Positions 7,522-15,860 of a DNA stretch of 39,542 nucleotides are shown here, one piece after another; positions within the stretch are counted from its first letter, which is position 1, and each line of letters begins with the position of its first letter. The DNA lies in assembly GCA_028710135.1 (NCBI GenBank), contig JAQUSS010000011.1, forward strand, positions 1-39,542. The letters run 5' to 3'. The notes under the pieces are model-generated. The model was not told the origin of the DNA. It made no database searches and was given only the letters and a program-made list of their open reading frames with translations. Made by a program: the position numbers and the translations under genes. The DNA is from Gemmiger sp. GTDB lineage: Bacteria > Bacillota > Clostridia > Oscillospirales > Ruminococcaceae.

Positions 7522-8652
7522 ATGATTATCAAAAACGCCAACATTTATACGCCATCCCACACCTTTGCCCTTGGCGATGTTGCCATACGGGATGGGCGCT
7601 TTACCTTTGGGGTGCCCACCCAGCCCGCCCCCGGCGAGGAAGTGCTGGATGCCGAGGGGCTGTATGCCCTGCCGGGCCTGGTGGATATCCACTTCCACGG
7701 CGCAGTCGGCCACGATTTTTGTGATGGCACCGAGGAATCTATCCAGGCCCTGGCAGATTTTGAAGCCAGCAAGGGCGTGCTTGCCATCTGCCCCGCCACC
7801 ATGACCTTTAACGAGGAAATTTTGGGGCATATTATGGATGCGGCGGCGGCCCACAAAAACGAGGCCGGGGCCGATTTGGTAGGCATTAATATGGAAGGCC
7901 CCTTCATCAGCCCCAAAAAGGTGGGGGCGCAAAACCCCAAATACCTGCAACCGGCCGATGCCGCCATGTTCCGGCGGCTGCAAGCCCGGGCGGGCGGGCT
8001 GATACGCCTGGTGGATATTGCCCCCGAGGAACCTGGCGCAATGGAGTTTATTGCCGCCTGCAAGGGCGAAACGCGCATTTCCATTGCCCATACCTGTGCC
8101 GATTACGACACCGCCAAGGCCGCTTTTGCCGCCGGTGCCAGCCACATGACCCATTTGTACAACGCCATGCCGGGCATGACCCACCGCGCCCCCGGCCCGA
8201 TTATTGCCGCGCTGGAGGACCATGCCGAGGTTGAGCTGATTACCGATGGCGTACACATCCACCCGGCCATGGTGCGCTTTACCTTTAACACCTTTGGGGA
8301 CGACCGTGTGGTGCTGATTGCTGACAGCATGATGGCCTGCGGCCTGCCCGACGGCCAGTACAGCCTGGGCGGCCAAGCCGTGACGGTGCAAGGGCCGAAA
8401 GCCACCCTGACCAGCGACCCCGGCACCATTGCGGGCAGCGCCACCAGCCTGTACGACTGTATGCGCCGCGCCGTGCTGGAGATGGGCGTGCCGCTGGAAA
8501 GCGCGGTGCGCGCCGCCAGCGAAAACCCCGCCCGCAGCATTGGGGTGGAGGCCGATTATGGCAGCATTGCCCCCGGCCGCTATGGCAACCTGATTTTGGC
8601 CGACAAAGCGCTAAACATTCGCCAAGTGATTCGGCGGGGCGAACGCCTGTAA
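7522..8652 (+). CDS. nagA: N-acetylglucosamine-6-phosphate deacetylase
   Basis: Protein of 376 aa, amidohydrolase superfamily, which removes acetate from GlcNAc-6-P to feed NagB. Metal-site residues are visible: HFHG (H57, H59), E125 in INMEGPFIS, H190 in SIAHT and H211 in THLYNAM. The catalytic Asp is D268 in LIADSMMA. H57 and H59 show that the HxH motif is intact. Start ATG 7522 has AAGGAGGG upstream. With the upstream PTS permease and nagB it completes import and conversion of GlcNAc to fructose-6-P. No clear terminator follows before the ireB promoter at 8720. Confidence 0.95.
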   Translation: MIIKNANIYTPSHTFALGDVAIRDGRFTFGVPTQPAPGEEVLDAEGLYALPGLVDIHFHGAVGHDFCDGTEESIQALADFEASKGVLAICPATMTFNEEILGHIMDAAAAHKNEAGADLVGINMEGPFISPKKVGAQNPKYLQPADAAMFRRLQARAGGLIRLVDIAPEEPGAMEFIAACKGETRISIAHTCADYDTAKAAFAAGASHMTHLYNAMPGMTHRAPGPIIAALEDHAEVELITDGVHIHPAMVRFTFNTFGDDRVVLIADSMMACGLPDGQYSLGGQAVTVQGPKATLTSDPGTIAGSATSLYDCMRRAVLEMGVPLESAVRAASENPARSIGVEADYGSIAPGRYGNLILADKALNIRQVIRRGERL

Positions 8653-8719
8653 AACCCGGTTATTTTTGTGTAATTTTGAACTTTTGTCAAAAATATATAC
8701 AAAACTTGCGGCATAGCCC

Positions 8720-8748
8720 TTGCGCACATCGTCATTTTCGTATATAAT
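8720..8748 (+). promoter_or_regulatory. Sigma-70-type promoter of the ireB-like gene
   Basis: TTGCGC, 17-nt spacer, TATAAT. The start near 8755 leaves a leader of about 65 nt before ATG 8821. Confidence 0.7.
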
Positions 8749-8820
8749 GCGAATATAGTAGCCGTGTTTCACGCAATTCGACATTATTTACGCGCAACTT
8801 TCCAAAAGGGGGTTATTGCC

Positions 8821-9072
8821 ATGGCTGTCTCTGAACCAACTGCGGTATTTTCTATCCGGGATGATAAAGACCAGGAAATTAAGCAGGTTATGCTCCAGGT
8901 TTATGGTGCGTTGGAGGAAAAGGGGTATAACCCCATCAACCAACTGGTTGGTTATATTTTGTCGGAAGACCCTACCTATATTACCACCTACAAAAATGCC
9001 CGCGCCCTGATTCGCCGCATTGACCGGGACGATTTATTGCAGGCGCTTGTGCGGGATTATGTCCGCGAATAA
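8821..9072 (+). CDS. ireB: IreB family regulatory phosphoprotein (UPF0297)
   Basis: Small protein of 83 aa. The core NPINQLVGYILSEDPTYITTYKNAR is the hallmark of the IreB/UPF0297 family. In Enterococcus, IreB is phosphorylated by the PASTA kinase IreK on N-terminal threonines and influences cephalosporin resistance. T7 here (SEPTAVF) aligns with one of those sites. In many Firmicutes the gene precedes ruvX and a DUF1292 gene, but here it stands alone, closed by a terminator. The start at ATG 8821 has AAAAGGGGG upstream. The family is sure; the regulatory role in this organism is inferred. Confidence 0.92.
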   Translation: MAVSEPTAVFSIRDDKDQEIKQVMLQVYGALEEKGYNPINQLVGYILSEDPTYITTYKNARALIRRIDRDDLLQALVRDYVRE

Positions 9073-9184
9073 AACCACCCTCCGCTAAGGTGCCCCCCTT
9101 GGGCTGGCCCCTTATTGCGCTGTGCACTTTTACCATCTGCACGTTTGCCATGCGGTGGCCCCACCAAATACCGATAAACCAAAA

Positions 9185-9240
9185 CACGCACCCGCCAAGC
9201 TGTACCAAGCGATACAGTTTTTGGCGGGTGCGTGCTTTTT
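9185..9240. terminator. Long bidirectional terminator between ireB and the PLP-lyase gene
   Basis: Perfect 14-bp stem CACGCACCCGCCAA/TTGGCGGGTGCGTG with an inner CTGTA/TACAG helix. It is followed by CTTTTT on the plus strand and by TTTTGG on the minus strand, so it can serve both convergent genes. Confidence 0.85.
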
Positions 9241-9288
9241 ATTTTGCCTAAAAATACTTTAAAACGCTGAAAATGCTGTTGTTTTTAT

Positions 9289-9324
9289 TTTGGGGCCTGA
9301 TTTGTGGCCTGATTTTGGGCCTTA
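9289..9324. repeat. Three tandem 12-bp repeats at the 3' end of the PLP-lyase gene
   Basis: Units TTTGGGGCCTGA, TTTGTGGCCTGA and TTTTGGGCCTTA follow one another exactly. The last unit contains the stop codon of the minus-strand gene. Confidence 0.7.
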
Positions 9325-10587
9325 TTTTTTTGCAAAAAAGGCGTTTTGCACGGCGCACAGCACCGCGGCGCGGCCCGCCGTAAAGTTGACACCACCCTGC
9401 AAGTAGCAGGTGTAGGGGGGGCGCAGGGGGCCATCGCAGCTCAGTTCAATGGTGCTGCCCTCGGTAAAGGCCCCGGCGGCCATAATCACCTTATCGGTGT
9501 AGCCCGGCTCCTCGGCAGGCTCGGGGGTGGCCAGGCTATCCACCGGGCTGCCCTGCTGTATGCCGCTGCAAAAGCCCTGCAAGGCCGCTTCGCTGCCCGA
9601 ATCAAAGCAGGTTACAATATCGTTATGCTCCTCGGTATAGGCCGGTACCGGGTGTACCCCGGCCAGCGCCAGCAGGCACTGGGCGTAGATGGCGGTTTTT
9701 AACGCCTCGCACACCACGCCGGGGGCGTAGTACAGCCCCAAAAACATGGCCCGCAGGTTGTCTTGGGTGCAACCCAAATCCTTGCCGATGCCGGGGGCGG
9801 TAAACCGGTGGCTGATTTTTTCAACCAGGCCGGCCTTGCCCGCAATGTACCCGCCGGTGGGGGTGATGCCGCCGCCCGGGTTTTTGATAAAGCTGCCCGC
9901 AATAATATCCGCCCCCACGGCCAGCGGTTCGGCCGTTTGGGTAAACTCGCCATAGCAGTTATCCACAAAGATGACGGCTGCCGGGTTTACCTCCCGCACC
10001 GCTGCCACCACCTGGCCGATCACCTCCAGCGAGAATGCGTTGCGCTGGGTGTAGCCCCGGCTGCGCTGGATGTGTACCACCGTGGCCGTGGCGGCCTTTT
10101 GGCGGATGGCCGGATAATCGGGCAGGCTATCGGCGGTTAGGGGGGCTTCATCATACTGGATGCCATACTCCCGCAGGGTGCCGCAGCCCTTGCCGGCTTC
10201 GCCCAGGCCAATCACCCCTTCCAAGGTATCGTAGGGGCGGCCGGTGGCGGCCAGCAGGGTATTGCCGGGGCGCAGCAGCCCAAACAGGGCCACCGCAATG
10301 GTGTGGGTGCCGCTCATAAACTGGGGGCGCACCAGGGCATCCTCGGCCCCTACCGCCTTGCAAAACACCTGCTCCAGCTTATTGCGGCTATCGTCCCACA
10401 CGCCGTACCCGGTTGAGCCAACCAGGTGGCGGGCCTCCACGCCGCAATCGGTAAAGGCGCGCAGCATTTTTAGCTGGTTATAATCCCGTATCTGCTCGGT
10501 TTTGGCAAACTGTGCGCTGCACAGGGCCAGGGCCTGGCGGTCCAGCTCCAGCACGTTGGGCTGTATATCATAAAATTGCTCAATCAT
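9322..10587 (-). CDS. PLP-dependent methionine gamma-lyase-like (aluminium resistance family) protein
   Basis: Protein of 421 aa, PLP aspartate-aminotransferase fold, in the family annotated as aluminium resistance or methionine gamma-lyase family (YnbB-like, PF06838). The PLP-binding lysine is probably in GSFIKNPGGGITPTGGY. HLVGSTGYGVWDDSRNKLE near the N-terminus and VDNCYGEF are also typical. The true reaction is not established for this family. I place the start at ATG 10587: GGATGGGAGA lies upstream and it gives an 8-nt overlap with the preceding gene, suggesting translational coupling. The track start 18 nt earlier has no site. It is the last gene of the murD unit and ends at a shared terminator. 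Confidence 0.85.
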   Translation of the reverse strand: MIEQFYDIQPNVLELDRQALALCSAQFAKTEQIRDYNQLKMLRAFTDCGVEARHLVGSTGYGVWDDSRNKLEQVFCKAVGAEDALVRPQFMSGTHTIAVALFGLLRPGNTLLAATGRPYDTLEGVIGLGEAGKGCGTLREYGIQYDEAPLTADSLPDYPAIRQKAATATVVHIQRSRGYTQRNAFSLEVIGQVVAAVREVNPAAVIFVDNCYGEFTQTAEPLAVGADIIAGSFIKNPGGGITPTGGYIAGKAGLVEKISHRFTAPGIGKDLGCTQDNLRAMFLGLYYAPGVVCEALKTAIYAQCLLALAGVHPVPAYTEEHNDIVTCFDSGSEAALQGFCSGIQQGSPVDSLATPEPAEEPGYTDKVIMAAGAFTEGSTIELSCDGPLRPPYTCYLQGGVNFTAGRAAVLCAVQNAFFAKK

Positions 10588-11356
10588 TTTGGCGGGTTCT
10601 CCCATCCATATTTGTATTATATTCTATATAATATCCATTTTGTATAAAACCGCAGCGGTCATAAAAGTGGCGCCGCTCCGCACCGCACAAAAAGCTGACC
10701 CTATCCCCCGCCCCGGCCAGCCGGTTTGCCAGCGCGGGGATTAGCCACCCACCCAGCCCCTGCCCGCGCAGGGCAGGCAGGGTTTCCCCCGCCGCCATGT
10801 AGGCCTCGCCGTTCCACCGCTCGTAGCAGCCCACCGTGGCAACCGGGCGGCCATCCTGTAGCAGCGCCCAGCAGCAGCCGATGCCGTGGTTGATGGCGGT
10901 GCAGGCAACCGTATAAAAATACTCCTGCTGGGCGGACTCGGTGGCAAAAATCAGGGCGGCCACCGGGGCCATGGCAGGGTGCTGGTCCAGCACTAGGTGG
11001 GCGGGCGGGGGTGGCGGCAGGGGCAGCGACTGCCCGGGGCCCAGCGTGTACCGGTAAAACCGCTGGTTTTCCACCCAATTTGCCGGTGGCGGGCAGGCCG
11101 ATAGCAGGCGCTCCACCCCGGCAAACCGCAAAAAGCCGGCCAGCTCCTCCCAATCGGGCGGGGTGCCGCAAAGCTGCGCGCGCCGCCCGCTTAGGGTGAG
11201 GGCCGCCCCGCCTGCCAGGTACAGCTTAATGGGTGCCCCCGGGTTGTTGCCCCACAGGGCAAGGGCCGTGCCCTGCACCGCCTGGAAATAGCCCACACCC
11301 TGGATGGCCGCCCCAAAGGCCGCCTGCTGGGTGGGGGTGGTAACCGCCTCAATCAT
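10580..11356 (-). CDS. GNAT family N-acetyltransferase
   Basis: Protein of 258 aa. The C-terminal half carries the GNAT acetyl-CoA loop in LPALRGQGLGGWL (about residues 195-207), followed by a FYDRCGF stretch typical of the GNAT C-terminus. The N-terminal half (1 to about 125) is less conserved and includes a proline run. The substrate cannot be told. It overlaps murD by 4 nt (ATGA) and the following PLP-enzyme by 8 nt, so the three genes form a tightly coupled operon. No signal peptide is visible, so it should be cytosolic. Confidence 0.8.
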   Translation of the reverse strand: MIEAVTTPTQQAAFGAAIQGVGYFQAVQGTALALWGNNPGAPIKLYLAGGAALTLSGRRAQLCGTPPDWEELAGFLRFAGVERLLSACPPPANWVENQRFYRYTLGPGQSLPLPPPPPAHLVLDQHPAMAPVAALIFATESAQQEYFYTVACTAINHGIGCCWALLQDGRPVATVGCYERWNGEAYMAAGETLPALRGQGLGGWLIPALANRLAGAGDRVSFLCGAERRHFYDRCGFIQNGYYIEYNTNMDGRTRQND

Positions 11357-12768
11357 ACCAGCTCGTTTACAATCCGCTTATAATCCCGGCCACGCACCTC
11401 AAAGTTGGGGTACAGGTCAAAGGAGGCGGAGGCTGGCGAAAGGCTGACGATATCCCCGGCCACGGCGTTTGCCCGGGCCAGCGCAACGGCCTCGGCCATG
11501 CCGGCAGCGTGCAAAATTTTCAGCCCCGGGGCAGCGGCCGCAAAATCGGGGTGTTCGCGCACGGCCTTCTCAATCCGCGGCCCGGTTGCACCCATCAAAA
11601 CCAGCACCTTTACGTGCTGCAAAATTTCGGGGGCCAGTGGTTCGTAGGGGATTTTTTTATCGTACCCGCCCGCAATCAGGATAATTTTTTGGTCAAAGCT
11701 GCGCAGGCCCGCAATCACGCGGGTGGGGCTGGAGGCGATGGAATCGTTATAGTATTGCACGCCATCCAGGGTGCGCACCGGCTCAATGCGGTGCTCCACC
11801 CCGGTAAAGCTGGCCCCCACCTGGCGCATCACGGCCAGGGGCACCTGGCCCCACACGGCGGCAATGGCGGCCAGCAGGTTTTCAACATTGTGCAGCCCCC
11901 GCAGCTTTACCTCGGCCCGGGGCAGCACGGGGGTAACCTTTACCCCATCGGCCCCCGGCTCGGCGTAGCACAGGGTATCGTCGGATGCCCGCAAAAAGGC
12001 ACCGTTATCGGTATCGTGCAGCCGGGTAAACCACACCTGCTGGCCCTTGCAATCGGCCTGCATCCCCCGGCTAATCTCGTTCTCAAAGCCCAGCACGGCG
12101 CGGCAGGGCGGGGTTTGCCAGCGCAAAATATTCCGCTTGGCATCGATATATTCCTGCATATCCTTATGGTGGTCCAGGTGGTTGGGGGTAACGTTGGTTA
12201 CCACGGCCACCCGGGGGCTGGTTTTCATGCTGATGAGCTGAAAGCTCGATAGCTCCACCACGGCCACATCCCCGGGCGTTACCTCGGGCAGCTGGGGCAG
12301 CAGGGCGGCCCCAATGTTGCCCCCCAAAAACACCCGGCGGCCCGCTGCCCGGTACATGGCAGCAATCAGGCTGGTGGTGGTGGTTTTGCCGTCCGAGCCG
12401 GTTACCGCTACCAGTTCGCAGGGGCAAAGCTCAAAAAATAGCTCCACCTCGCTGGTAACCATGGTGCCCGCCGCCAGCGCCGCCTGTAGCGCGGGCTGGT
12501 AAAACTCGTAGCCGGGGGTGCGCAGGATGATATCCTGCCCGCGGAAGCCCTCGGTGTAGCCCTTGCCCAGGCAGAGGTTGACCTGTAAGCGGCGAAGGGT
12601 ATCGGCGTACTCTCCAAAATCCGCAAGGGTTTCCTTCTGGTCGCAAAGGGTTACTTTGGCACCCAGCCCCACCAATTGCTCAATGCAGGGCTTGTGGCTG
12701 ACCCCCGCGCCGATAAGGGCCACCTTTTTGCCCTGCACAAGGGCCTGCAAGCGTTCCACTGGCAGCAT
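11353..12768 (-). CDS. murD: UDP-N-acetylmuramoyl-L-alanine--D-glutamate ligase
   Basis: Protein of 471 aa that adds D-Glu to UDP-MurNAc-L-Ala with ATP in cytosolic peptidoglycan precursor synthesis. An N-terminal Rossmann-like domain binds UDP; the central ATPase domain has TGSDGKTTTT (about 123-132), NVTPNHLDHH, and the lysine of EYIDAKRN that is carbamoylated in Mur ligases; the C-terminal domain has YNDSIASSP and AGGYDKK. The start is ATG 12768 because GAGGAG lies 8 nt upstream and the promoter at 12803-12831 overlaps the longer track ORF. It heads a three-gene unit and is far from any dcw cluster in this window. Confidence 0.93.
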   Translation of the reverse strand: MLPVERLQALVQGKKVALIGAGVSHKPCIEQLVGLGAKVTLCDQKETLADFGEYADTLRRLQVNLCLGKGYTEGFRGQDIILRTPGYEFYQPALQAALAAGTMVTSEVELFFELCPCELVAVTGSDGKTTTTSLIAAMYRAAGRRVFLGGNIGAALLPQLPEVTPGDVAVVELSSFQLISMKTSPRVAVVTNVTPNHLDHHKDMQEYIDAKRNILRWQTPPCRAVLGFENEISRGMQADCKGQQVWFTRLHDTDNGAFLRASDDTLCYAEPGADGVKVTPVLPRAEVKLRGLHNVENLLAAIAAVWGQVPLAVMRQVGASFTGVEHRIEPVRTLDGVQYYNDSIASSPTRVIAGLRSFDQKIILIAGGYDKKIPYEPLAPEILQHVKVLVLMGATGPRIEKAVREHPDFAAAAPGLKILHAAGMAEAVALARANAVAGDIVSLSPASASFDLYPNFEVRGRDYKRIVNELV

Positions 12769-12802
12769 AACAACATCTCCTCGCAAAAAATTGTCTTTTT
12801 CC

Positions 12803-12831
12803 ATTATATACGCTCGGGGGCGAATATGCAA
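12803..12831 (-). promoter_or_regulatory. murD: Sigma-70-type promoter of the murD operon
   Basis: Minus-strand TTGCAT, 17-nt spacer, TATAAT. The start near 12796 lies downstream of two in-frame ATG/GTG candidates and so supports ATG 12768. Confidence 0.75.
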
Positions 12832-12878
12832 ATTCGCACGCCCCCTTTGTGGCAGCCGGGCAAGGCCCCGCCACTGGG

Positions 12879-12914
12879 TACGCGGGGCACGTGGGGTACT
12901 CGGGGTACCCGGGC
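12879..12914. repeat. Four tandem 9-bp G-rich repeats between murD and prs
   Basis: Units TACGCGGGG, CACGTGGGG, TACTCGGGG and TACCCGGGC lie head to tail in the spacer between the murD promoter and the prs terminator. No function is evident. Confidence 0.65.
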
Positions 12915-12932
12915 TTTGGGCGGCCCGTTACA

Positions 12933-12967
12933 CACCAAACGCCCCGCTACAGGCGGGGCGTTTGGTG
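12933..12967. terminator. 15-bp hairpin after prs, probable terminator
   Basis: CACCAAACGCCCCGC and GCGGGGCGTTTGGTG are perfect arms around a 5-nt loop, 17 nt after the prs stop. The T-tract is only TTT within the stem, so efficiency is uncertain. Confidence 0.6.
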
Positions 12968-12984
12968 GAAAGGCAAAAGGGATT

Positions 12985-14148
12985 TTAGCCGCCCAGTTCC
13001 AGGCCATGGTTGTTGAACAGGGTGCGGATTTTGGTGATGGGGTCAATGATGCTGCTGACGGATTTATCGTGGTTGATGGCCGCGATAAAATAGGCGGTAT
13101 ACTTCGATACATCCACGTCGTAGTACCATTCCCGGCCCAGCAGCTCCGGGGTGCGGTAGGTCAGGTTGGTGCCAAGCACCGCGCTAACCACCCCATCCTT
13201 GTACATTTTATCAAACTTTTCAAGCCCGGCTGTGAACAGCGGGAAGGTGGCGCAGGTAAAGATGTGCTTTGCGCCCCGCATCTTCAGTTCGTAGGCAATA
13301 TCCAGCATACTTTCGCCCGAGGCAATAATGTCATCGGCAATAAAAACATCCTTGCCCTGCACGCTCTCGCCCAGGTATTCGTGGGCAACGATGGGGTTGC
13401 GGCCGTTTACCACCCGGCTATAATCCCGCCGCTTGTAGAACATCCCCAGGTTGCAGCCCAACACGCTGGAATAGTACATATTCCGGCTCATGGCCCCCTC
13501 ATCGGGGGAAACCACCATGAAATGGTCCTTGTCAAAGCAGACATCCGGCACATGATGGAGCAGGCATTTCAGCACCTGGTAGGTGGGCATAACGTTGTCA
13601 AAGCTCATCAGGGGCACAGCGTTCATCACGCGGGGGTCGTGGGCATCAAAGGTGATGATGTTTTTAACGCCCATGCCGCGCAGCTGCTGCAATGCACAGG
13701 CACAATCCAGGCTCTCGCGGGAGATGCGGCGGTGCTGCCGCCCGCCGTACAGGCTGGGCATAATCACGGTGATGCGGTGTGCGCGGCCCGAGGCCGCCTG
13801 AATCAACCGAATCAGGTTTTGGAAATGGTCATCGGGGGAAAGATGGTTGTCGTACCCAAACAGCTTATAGGTTACGCTATAGTTGCCCGGATCCACAAAA
13901 ACAAACAAATCGTCGCCACGGGTGGATTGCTTGACCAAGCCCTTTGCGTCCCCCGACTGAAAGCGCGGGCAATCCGACGGAATAATAAAGCTATCTACCT
14001 TGATGCCAACCTCGTTAGCCCAGCGTACCAAATGCCCATCCACCAGCTTGGCAAGCTCCTCTGCACCGGGGCAGGCAATCAGCCCCAAGTCAGCAACGGC
14101 ATCCTCCTTGGCGAAAAAGTCGCGCGGGCCTAAGTTCTGTTCAGCCAT
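12985..14148 (-). CDS. prs: Ribose-phosphate pyrophosphokinase (long clostridial form)
   Basis: Protein of 387 aa predicted to make PRPP from ribose-5-P and ATP for nucleotide, histidine and NAD synthesis. Two tandem phosphoribosyltransferase-fold halves are seen: IMPSLYGGRQHRR takes the place of the classic catalytic PYYGYARQDRK block, ITFDAHDP follows, and DVFIADDIIASGESMLD is the PRPP-binding loop. It is about 70 aa longer than the usual 310-320 aa enzyme, and its motifs are divergent. Such proteins are annotated as PRPP synthetase in Clostridia, but a classical paralog could exist elsewhere. The start is ATG 14148, with AGGAGC 8 nt upstream; the track start 11 codons earlier has no site. 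Confidence 0.8.
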   Translation of the reverse strand: MAEQNLGPRDFFAKEDAVADLGLIACPGAEELAKLVDGHLVRWANEVGIKVDSFIIPSDCPRFQSGDAKGLVKQSTRGDDLFVFVDPGNYSVTYKLFGYDNHLSPDDHFQNLIRLIQAASGRAHRITVIMPSLYGGRQHRRISRESLDCACALQQLRGMGVKNIITFDAHDPRVMNAVPLMSFDNVMPTYQVLKCLLHHVPDVCFDKDHFMVVSPDEGAMSRNMYYSSVLGCNLGMFYKRRDYSRVVNGRNPIVAHEYLGESVQGKDVFIADDIIASGESMLDIAYELKMRGAKHIFTCATFPLFTAGLEKFDKMYKDGVVSAVLGTNLTYRTPELLGREWYYDVDVSKYTAYFIAAINHDKSVSSIIDPITKIRTLFNNHGLELGG

Positions 14149-14183
14149 TTTTTTGCTCCTACTTCCTCTGTGATGCTTCATTT

Positions 14184-14208
14184 TGTAGGTGTACCACGCA
14201 CACCCACA
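14184..14208. promoter_or_regulatory. Inverted repeat in the prs leader
   Basis: TGTAGGTGT and ACACCCACA are 9-bp arms with one G-U pair around a 7-nt centre. It lies just downstream of the candidate prs -10, so it could be an operator or a leader hairpin. Confidence 0.35.
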
Positions 14209-14219
14209 GGTTCACTACT

Positions 14220-14228
14220 ATTTTATCA
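14220..14228 (-). promoter_or_regulatory. prs: Candidate extended -10 promoter of prs
   Basis: Minus-strand TGATAAAAT matches an extended -10; no good -35 is at normal spacing. The 315-nt gap between prs and rplQ holds this box, the inverted repeat and the rplQ terminator; no gene is seen in it. Confidence 0.4.
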
Positions 14229-14382
14229 CACTGCCACGGCAAAATCAGCAGTTCCTGCGCGTTTTTTTACTTTTCTTTGATTTTTTCCACCTTGCACATC
14301 AGTTTCCCCTCTTTACACAAATTTCTGTGTCTATTTACAAATTTCATGCTTTTGGGCCAGCCCCGCATGGCGGGGGCGCAAC

Positions 14383-14415
14383 AAAAAACGCCCCTGCCTT
14401 TCGGCAGAAGCGTTT
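14383..14415 (-). terminator. Terminator of the ribosomal protein supercluster
   Basis: Minus-strand AAACGC-CTGCC pairs with GGCAG-GCGTTT around a GAAA loop and runs into TTTTTTG. It is 48 nt after the rplQ stop and is the only strong minus-strand terminator I found between rpsJ and here. Confidence 0.85.
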
Positions 14416-14463
14416 GAAATATTTGCTAAGGGGTTCTCCGCGCATCAGGCGGCAAGCGGGTGT

Positions 14464-14805
14464 TTAAACCAGCTCGATAATCGCCATCTCGGCAGCGTCG
14501 CCACGGCGGGCGCCGATTTTGATAATGCGGGTGTAGCCGCCATTGCGGTCGGCATACTTGGGGGCATAGTCATCCATAACCTTCTTGGCAACATCCTCTT
14601 TGGTGATGTAGGAGAAGATCTGGCGCTTTGCGTGCAGTTCATCTCGCTTGCCAAGAGTGACCATTTTTTCGGCCATAGCGCGAACTTCTTTGGCGCGGGT
14701 AACGGTGGTTTCAATCTTACCGTTCTCAAACAGGTAAGTCACCATGGCGCGCAGCATTGCGTTGCGGCTATCGGCAGCACGGCCAAGCTTTCTAGTACCG
14801 GGCAT
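14464..14805 (-). CDS. rplQ: 50S ribosomal protein L17
   Basis: Protein of 113 aa of the large subunit, near the peptide exit tunnel. The opening [21 protein letters not shown] and the following [13 protein letters not shown] match L17, and the length is normal for Firmicutes. A GGAGTG site precedes ATG 14805, 28 nt after rpoA. It is the last gene of the alpha segment, as in most bacteria, and a terminator follows. Confidence 0.97.
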   Translation of the reverse strand: MPGTRKLGRAADSRNAMLRAMVTYLFENGKIETTVTRAKEVRAMAEKMVTLGKRDELHAKRQIFSYITKEDVAKKVMDDYAPKYADRNGGYTRIIKIGARRGDAAEMAIIELV

Positions 14806-14833
14806 TCCGTTTCACTCCTTTTGATCGTAATCG

Positions 14834-15793
14834 TTAATTTTCATCGTCGTGGGTAAGCGTAAAGCCCAGGCTATCCAGCTTTGCCATGACTTCTTCCAGG
14901 CTCTTGCGGCCAAGGTTGCGGACCTTCATCATTTCGTCCTCGCTCTTGTTGATGAGATCCCCCACCGTATTGATGCCTGCGCGCTTGAGGCAGTTGAAGG
15001 AGCGAACCGAAAGGTCCAGCTCTTCAATCGTCATTTCCAGCGCTTTTTCCTTGCCCTTTTCGTCGTTTTCCACCATGATTTCTGCCTCAGCCGCCTCGTC
15101 ACACAGGTTGACGAAAAGGTTCAGGTGTTCAATCAGAACCCGTGCAGCCAGGCTCAAAGCCTCCTGCGCGGTGATGGTACCGTCGCTCCACACTTCCATG
15201 GTCAGCTTGTCATAGTCGGTAATCTGGCCTACACGGGTGTTTTCCACCGCATAGTTGACCTTGAGTACCGGGGTATAGATGCTGTCAACCGGCAAGGTGC
15301 TGATATCCGCTTTTTCAATCATCGCCTGCTTGTTACGGTCGGCAGGAACATAGCCGCGGCCTTTATCGAACGTAATTTCCATCACGATCTTGCCGCCTTC
15401 CACCAAAGAAGCAATGTGCCACTCGGGGTTCAGGATCTCCAGGTCATCGCCCTGCTTGATGCTGCCGGCCGTGACTTCGCACGGGCCGACTGCTTCCACG
15501 CGGACGGTCTTGGGGCCGTCGCCATAGATCTTGGCGGCAATGCCCTTCAGGTTCAAAACGATCTCGGTAACGTCCTCTTTCACACCCGTAATGGTGGAAA
15601 ACTCGTGTACCACGCCGTCAATCTTGACGCTGGTAACGGCCACACCGGGCAATGAAGAAAGCAGGATCCGCCGCAGGCTGTTGCCAAGGGTGGTACCAAA
15701 ACCACGCTCAAGCGGCTCCACAACGAACTTACCGTAGCGACCGTCCGGGGAAAGGCTGGCCGTTTCGATCTTGGGGCGTTCAATCTCCATCAT
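14834..15793 (-). CDS. rpoA: DNA-directed RNA polymerase subunit alpha
   Basis: Protein of 319 aa. The N-terminal domain (to about residue 230) dimerises and scaffolds beta and beta'; it contains [21 protein letters not shown] flexible acidic/lysine linker follows, then the C-terminal domain (about 250-319, with [17 protein letters not shown] and LGRKSLEEV) that contacts UP elements and activators. This matters here because the S10 promoter has an A-tract upstream. Two ATGs (15793, 15790) sit behind AAGGAGGG; either may be used. The position between rpsD and rplQ is the usual one. Confidence 0.97.
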   Translation of the reverse strand: MMEIERPKIETASLSPDGRYGKFVVEPLERGFGTTLGNSLRRILLSSLPGVAVTSVKIDGVVHEFSTITGVKEDVTEIVLNLKGIAAKIYGDGPKTVRVEAVGPCEVTAGSIKQGDDLEILNPEWHIASLVEGGKIVMEITFDKGRGYVPADRNKQAMIEKADISTLPVDSIYTPVLKVNYAVENTRVGQITDYDKLTMEVWSDGTITAQEALSLAARVLIEHLNLFVNLCDEAAEAEIMVENDEKGKEKALEMTIEELDLSVRSFNCLKRAGINTVGDLINKSEDEMMKVRNLGRKSLEEVMAKLDSLGFTLTHDDEN

Positions 15794-15860
15794 AAAAACC
15801 CTCCTTGATCAGCCGGCAAATGCCGGTTTCATGAATAGTATCGGTGTACAAAACAGAGGA

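Noticed and set aside
12676-14133. 485-aa plus-strand ORF across murD and prs
   Set aside because: It is antisense to two well-supported genes and has no domain; long shadow ORFs are expected at this G+C content.
14371-14420. CRISPR or longer repeat array near the r-protein terminator
   Set aside because: Only a single hairpin; no repeated spacer-like pattern here or elsewhere in the window.
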